Source: Candidatus Merdinaster equi
GTDB taxonomy: Bacteria; Bacillota; Clostridia; Lachnospirales; Lachnospiraceae
DNA: 37,843 nucleotides
Assembly (NCBI GenBank): GCA_018064935.1
Contig: JAGHUF010000037.1
Location: 1 to 37,843 of the forward strand
Direction: 5' to 3'
Shown piece by piece: positions 35,209 through 37,843 of this stretch (positions within the stretch are counted from its first letter, which is position 1; each line of letters opens with the position of its first letter). Position numbers and translations under genes: made by a program. The notes under the pieces are model-generated. The model did no database searches. It saw only the letters and a list, made by a program, of their open reading frames with translations, and was not told the origin of the DNA.

Positions 35209-36027
35209 ATGTTACGCGATATTACACTGGGACAATACTATCAGGCGGATTCAATAATTCACAGATTGGATCCAAGAACCAAAATAATGGCAACAATCGG
35301 ATATATTGTTTCCCTTTTTTTAGTAAATAATATAATAGGGTATGCTGTTTGTATCTTGTTTTTGGCAGGTATGATAATGCTATCGCATGTGCCGTTTAAG
35401 TTTATGGTGCGTGGTCTTAGAGCAGTAATTGTTTTGCTCTTAATGACAGTAGTATTTAATCTTTTTCTCACTCAGGGTGAGAGCCTGTGGAGCTTCTGGA
35501 TATTCAATATCACGAAAGAAGGTCTCAGAAGTGCCGTATTTATGGCGATGAGATTGTTCCTGCTCATTATTGGCTCATCTTTGATGACACTGACAACAAC
35601 CCCGAATAACCTGACGGATGGTATTGAGAGTCTGCTGTCTTTTCTAAAAATATTCAGAGTTCCAGTACATGAAGTTGCAATGATGATGTCAATTGCACTT
35701 CGATTTATACCTATACTTGTTGATGAGACGAACAAAATAATGAAAGCCCAGATGGCACGTGGAGCCAACTTTGAAACCGGTGGGTTGATAAAAAAAGCAA
35801 AGGCGATGGTTCCGTTGTTCGTTCCGCTGTTTATATCAGCGTTCAGAAGAGCGAATGATCTTGCAATGGCAATGGAAGCCAGATGCTATCATGGAGGTAA
35901 GGGGAGAACCAAGATGAAACCCCTCCATTACCATTTGAGAGATTTATGGGGATACATTATCATTGCATGTGAAATTACAGCAGCAGTATTCGCCGGAATG
36001 ATACCGTTTGCGATTTGGATATTCTGA
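35209..36027 (+). CDS. ecfT: Energy-coupling factor transporter transmembrane protein EcfT
   Basis: A 272-residue membrane protein with about five to six helices. The two coupling-helix signatures are visible: AQMARGANFETGG and AMEARCYHGGKGRT (both Ala-Arg-Gly-like). It begins MLRDITLGQYYQADSIIHRLDPRTK, the usual EcfT N-terminus. It links the ATPases to exchangeable S subunits. truA, often the next gene in Clostridia, is missing. Confidence 0.95.
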   Translation: MLRDITLGQYYQADSIIHRLDPRTKIMATIGYIVSLFLVNNIIGYAVCILFLAGMIMLSHVPFKFMVRGLRAVIVLLLMTVVFNLFLTQGESLWSFWIFNITKEGLRSAVFMAMRLFLLIIGSSLMTLTTTPNNLTDGIESLLSFLKIFRVPVHEVAMMMSIALRFIPILVDETNKIMKAQMARGANFETGGLIKKAKAMVPLFVPLFISAFRRANDLAMAMEARCYHGGKGRTKMKPLHYHLRDLWGYIIIACEITAAVFAGMIPFAIWIF

Positions 36028-36136
36028 TGATGAGTTATATATGCATTCGACGACTTCATAAGAATCGAAAACAGATGAGTGGATAAATGTGTGAAAAAGT
36101 AGAAAAAGAGTTTTCTTGGTATACACGAAAAAAATG

Positions 36137-36165
36137 TTGACACGTCTGGGTGCGTATGATAAAGT
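36137..36165 (+). promoter_or_regulatory. Promoter of rplM-rpsI
   Basis: A perfect TTGACA (36137-36142), a 17-nt spacer and TAAAGT (36160-36165) preceded by TGA, an extended -10. Transcription would start near 36172, leaving a leader of about 130 nt before rplM. Confidence 0.75.
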
Positions 36166-36171
36166 AATCGA

Positions 36172-36301
36172 GTGCGATTATGCAAAAAAATATCGTTGCC
36201 AAAGCCCCGGTGATTGATATTTTCAAATATGAGTGGTAGAGGTCCACGGACATGCCTTTATTACTCCACATATGTTACAAAAGATTTTGGAGGATACTAA
36301 A
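36172..36301 (+). ncRNA. Leader of rplM, L13-type candidate
   Basis: About 130 nt precede the GTG start. ATATGAGTGG (36227-36236) can pair with CCACATAT (36266-36273) with a small bulge, enclosing AGG/CCT and GTCC/GGAC stems. L13 leaders that regulate rplM are known from Firmicutes (Rfam L13_leader). I infer that class from position and folding only. The Shine-Dalgarno GGAGG lies at 36289-36293, outside the stem. Confidence 0.5.
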
Positions 36302-36730
36302 GTGAAAACATTTATGGCTAATCCCGCTAAGGTTGAGAGAAAGTGGTATGTAGTTGACGCTGAAGGCGTTGCTCTCGGCCGTCTTGCTTCAGAAGTAGCA
36401 AAGGTTCTTCGCGGAAAGAACAAGCCCGTTTATACTCCTTCCGAGGATACTGGTGACTATGTAGTAGTTATCAATGCAGAGAAGGTTAAGACAACTGGTA
36501 AAAAGCTTGATCAGAAGATTTATTATCAGCACTCTGATTATGTAGGTGGCATGAAGGAGACAACCCTTCGTGACATGCTTGCAACCAAGCCTGAGTTCGT
36601 TATCGAGCACGCTGTTAAGGGTATGCTTCCTAAGGGACCTCTTGGAAGACAGATGTTCACCAAGCTTCATGTATATGCAGGCCCTGAGCACAAGCAGCAG
36701 GCTCAGAAGCCAGAAGTACTTACATTTTAA
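36302..36730 (+). CDS. rplM: 50S ribosomal protein L13
   Basis: A 142-residue L13. [20 protein letters not shown] is the usual N-terminus, and GGAGG at 36289-36293, 8 nt before GTG 36302, supports this start over the longer open frame from 36233. [18 protein letters not shown] and [19 protein letters not shown] are conserved. It is an early 50S assembly protein, paired with rpsI as usual. Confidence 0.97.
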   Translation: MKTFMANPAKVERKWYVVDAEGVALGRLASEVAKVLRGKNKPVYTPSEDTGDYVVVINAEKVKTTGKKLDQKIYYQHSDYVGGMKETTLRDMLATKPEFVIEHAVKGMLPKGPLGRQMFTKLHVYAGPEHKQQAQKPEVLTF

Positions 36731-36746
36731 TTAGGAGGACATAACA

Positions 36747-37151
36747 ATGGCAAAGGCAAAAGCAAAGACAAGTTTCTACGGAACAGGTAGAAGAAAGAAG
36801 TCTATCGCAAGAGTATACCTTGTATCTGGTAAGGGCCAGATTACTATCAATAAGAGAAGCATCGATGAGTATTTCGGACTCGAGACACTTAAGGTTATCG
36901 TTCGTCAGCCTCTCGTAGCTACAGAGAACGCAGATAAGTTTGATGTTGTTGTTACCGTTCGTGGTGGTGGTACAACAGGACAGGCTGGTGCAATCCGTCA
37001 TGGTATTGCAAGAGCACTTGTTCAGGCTGATGCAGATTTCAGACCAGTACTTAAGAAGGAAGGATATCTTACAAGAGATCCTCGTATGAAGGAAAGAAAG
37101 AAGTACGGCTTGAAGTCAGCTCGTCGTGCACCTCAGTTCTCAAAGAGATAA
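36747..37151 (+). CDS. rpsI: 30S ribosomal protein S9
   Basis: A 134-residue S9 ([18 protein letters not shown], then [19 protein letters not shown] and the C-terminal QFSKR tail that touches P-site tRNA). AGGAGG at 36733-36738 precedes the ATG. The last 18 nt of the gene, with its stop, are repeated downstream at 37291-37308. An intrinsic terminator follows directly. Confidence 0.98.
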   Translation: MAKAKAKTSFYGTGRRKKSIARVYLVSGKGQITINKRSIDEYFGLETLKVIVRQPLVATENADKFDVVVTVRGGGTTGQAGAIRHGIARALVQADADFRPVLKKEGYLTRDPRMKERKKYGLKSARRAPQFSKR

Positions 37152-37166
37152 TTGGAACAACAATAC

Positions 37167-37196
37167 AACCCAAGGCTATATGCCTTGGGTTTTTTG
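37167..37196 (+). terminator. Strong terminator after rpsI
   Basis: AACCCAAGG (37167-37175) pairs with CCTTGGGTT (37183-37191) around a 7-nt loop, followed by TTTTT. Flanking AACAACAA and TTGTTGTT extend the symmetry. It ends the superoperon. Confidence 0.9.
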
Positions 37197-37208
37197 TTGT
37201 TCAAACAA

Positions 37209-37223
37209 CCTCAGTTCCTGAGG
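37209..37223 (+). other. Second hairpin after rpsI
   Basis: CCTCAG (37209-37214) pairs with CTGAGG (37218-37223) around TTC. Only TTT follows 2 nt later, so it is weak as a terminator. Confidence 0.4.
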
Positions 37224-37256
37224 GTGTTTCTCAGCATAGCTTCGAAACTCGCAGCT

Positions 37257-37282
37257 AAAAATGTGCCACTGGCACATTTTTT
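37257..37282. terminator. Perfect hairpin with T-tract, possibly bidirectional
   Basis: AAAATGTGCC pairs with GGCACATTTT around ACT (stem about 37258-37280), with T6 on the top strand and an A-run on the other. It lies inside the repeated block and may also be a dispersed palindromic repeat. Confidence 0.65.
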
Positions 37283-37340
37283 ACGCTACGACAGTTCTCA
37301 AAGAGATAAAAACTCGAAAGAGACATACAAGAGAATTTAC

Positions 37341-37374
37341 AAGGCACTTCGCAGAAATGTGGAGTGTCTTTTTT
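37341..37374 (+). terminator. Third terminator-like hairpin after rpsI
   Basis: AAGGCACTTC (37341-37350) pairs with GGAGTGTCTT (37361-37370) through 10 positions with two G-T pairs, then TTTT. It is just downstream of the second copy of the rpsI end. Confidence 0.6.
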
Positions 37375-37375
37375 A

Positions 37376-37658
37376 TTGTCAAAATGGCGTAAATATAGGA
37401 TTTATGGGCTCCCCAGGGGATTTGGAGGACTGATGGATAGAAATGAAATAGCATAAAAAGGTGGAATACAGCCTCTAATAAAAACTACTAAAACCACTGA
37501 TAATATTTGTATTACAGATCTCTGTTTGTTAAACAATCATTTTTGATATTGTGGTAACATAGTTTTATAAATTCTAATTTCAGTGCGACTGTTCACGCGG
37601 TGAAGCGATAAAGTATTTATGGTTATAATATCTTCAAAAATTATTGGAGGTATTAACC
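37376..37658. other. Gene-free stretch before the pseudogene
   Basis: No convincing gene is seen. A GGAGG at 37424-37428 precedes a 7-codon frame (ATG 37433 to TAA), probably chance or a remnant. A candidate promoter lies at 37543-37571. The rest is AT-rich. This completes the 507-nt gap after rpsI. Confidence 0.6.
37543..37571 (+). promoter_or_regulatory. Candidate promoter upstream of the pseudogene/HAD pair
   Basis: TTGATA (37543-37548), a 17-nt spacer and TATAAA (37566-37571). A separate perfect TATAAT at 37624-37629 lacks a good -35 box. Either could transcribe the HAD gene through the pseudogene. Confidence 0.45.
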
Positions 37659-37806
37659 ATGAATCAAGAAATTAGAAACTATGTTATACAGAAAATGTCC
37701 AGTATCTATTGCAGATCCGTGGTATTCTGGCAATTTTGTTAGAACATATGAAGATATAGTGGAAGGATGTCAGGGATTTTTAAAATACCTTGGATATGAA
37801 ATATGA
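37659..37806 (+). pseudogene. Chimeric remnant ending in a low-molecular-weight tyrosine phosphatase C-terminus
   Basis: GGAGG at 37646-37650 serves ATG 37659, which reads only 27 codons (MNQEIRNYVIQK onward) to a TAG at 37740-37742. In another frame, 37696-37806 encodes CPVSIADPWYSGNFVRTYED and then IVEGCQGFLKYL. That is the conserved end of low-molecular-weight protein tyrosine phosphatases, with the DP aspartate acid motif. The phosphatase N-terminus with its CxxxxxR(S) site is absent. The start segment does not look like a phosphatase start, so a deletion probably joined two genes out of frame. The stop overlaps the HAD start (ATGA). Confidence 0.7.
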
Positions 37807-37843
37807 GAAAATACGATTTAGTAATATTTGATATGGATGGCAC
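37803..37843 (+). CDS. HAD-superfamily hydrolase, N-terminal fragment
   Basis: Starting at ATG 37803, MRKYDLVIFDMDGT carries the HAD motif I DxDGT (nucleophile aspartate in FDMDG). It is cut by the window end. Phosphoglycolate phosphatase-like or beta-phosphoglucomutase-like members start this way; the substrate is not determinable. The start overlaps the stop of the phosphatase remnant by 4 nt, suggesting that the intact ancestor was coupled to it. Confidence 0.75.
   Translation, partial: MRKYDLVIFDMDG

Larger units (their letters stand above)
37134..37308 (+). repeat. 18-bp direct repeat of the rpsI 3' end
   Basis: CAGTTCTCAAAGAGATAA occurs at 37134-37151 (end of rpsI, including the stop) and again at 37291-37308. 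The sequence before the second copy is also loosely similar. The 139 nt between the copies contain a terminator and two further hairpins and no gene. A repeated gene end can mark an attachment site or a local duplication. Confidence 0.8.

Noticed and set aside
36101-36116. AGAAAA/TTTTCT hairpin after ecfT
   Set aside because: Only A-T rich 6-bp pairing without a T-tract; not enough to call a terminator.
36233-36301. N-terminal extension of L13 from GTG 36233
   Set aside because: The family start MKTFMANP is at 36302 with GGAGG 8 nt upstream; the extra 23 codons fall in the leader structure.
37152-37433. 93-codon open frame after rpsI
   Set aside because: It begins at a TTG directly after the rpsI stop, crosses several hairpins, and has no recognisable domain or ribosome binding site.
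37433-37456. 7-codon frame with GGAGG upstream
   Set aside because: Too short to support as a gene; it may be chance or a remnant.
1-37843. CRISPR arrays, tRNA or rRNA genes, transposases or integrases
   Set aside because: I looked for regularly spaced repeats, tRNA-like sequences and mobile-element protein motifs and found none in this window.

Overview
The window looks like chromosome of a low-to-mid GC Firmicute, most likely Lachnospiraceae (Butyrivibrio/Pseudobutyrivibrio-like). This rests on the S10-spc-alpha ribosomal order running into ecfA1-ecfA2-ecfT-rplM-rpsI, the zinc-type S14 and L36, AGGAGG-type ribosome binding sites before most ribosomal genes, an L17 with a lysine-rich insertion, and polysaccharide genes of clostridial type. 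The genus is inference. All convincing genes are on the + strand.

Region 1 (1-7035) is the end of a surface-polysaccharide locus. It holds the tail of a truncated gene, a cupin-like protein, a LicD-family phosphotransferase, an acyltransferase-3 membrane protein, two polytopic membrane proteins that may be halves of one glycosyltransferase-like gene, and a UDP-glucuronate 4-epimerase-like enzyme. Region 2 (7051-11118) is a four-subunit 2-oxoacid:ferredoxin oxidoreductase (porG-D-A-B) followed by an orphan protein resembling a shortened CobL (CbiE tail plus CbiT) with a damaged SAM loop. Region 3 (11157-13848) is an MBOAT O-acyltransferase paired with a membrane-anchored SGNH hydrolase, a typical polymer O-acetylation pair. 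A 137-bp imperfect palindrome (13899-14035), an RlmI-like methyltransferase and a PutP-type sodium/proline symporter follow.

Region 4 (about 16840-37196) is the ribosomal superoperon: a long structured leader, rpsJ to rplO, secY, adk, map, infA, rpmJ, rpsM, rpsK, rpsD, rpoA, rplQ, then the ECF transporter core (two ATPases and EcfT) and rplM-rpsI. The str genes (rpsL, rpsG, fusA, tuf) are not directly upstream, and truA, often found between ecfT and rplM, is absent. Control sites readable in the sequence are a terminator nested inside the likely S10 promoter, a 14-bp long-range pairing in the S10 leader, a terminator-like hairpin carrying the rpsJ Shine-Dalgarno in its loop, a structured rpsJ-rplC spacer, a hairpin plus T-tract between secY and adk, a strong internal promoter before rpmJ, a five-hairpin leader before rpsM, and a consensus promoter with leader before rplM.

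Region 5 (37152-37843) is a scar-like stretch. The last 18 bp of rpsI are repeated 157 bp downstream, with several hairpins in the area; a start site is joined out of frame to the C-terminal 40 or so residues of a low-molecular-weight tyrosine phosphatase; and the first codons of a HAD hydrolase run off the window. No tRNA, rRNA, CRISPR array, transposase or integrase was seen. The most novel-looking items are the CobL-like relic beside porGDAB, the 137-bp palindrome, the rpsI 3'-end duplication, the chimeric pseudogene, and the uncharacterised structures in ribosomal leaders and spacers.
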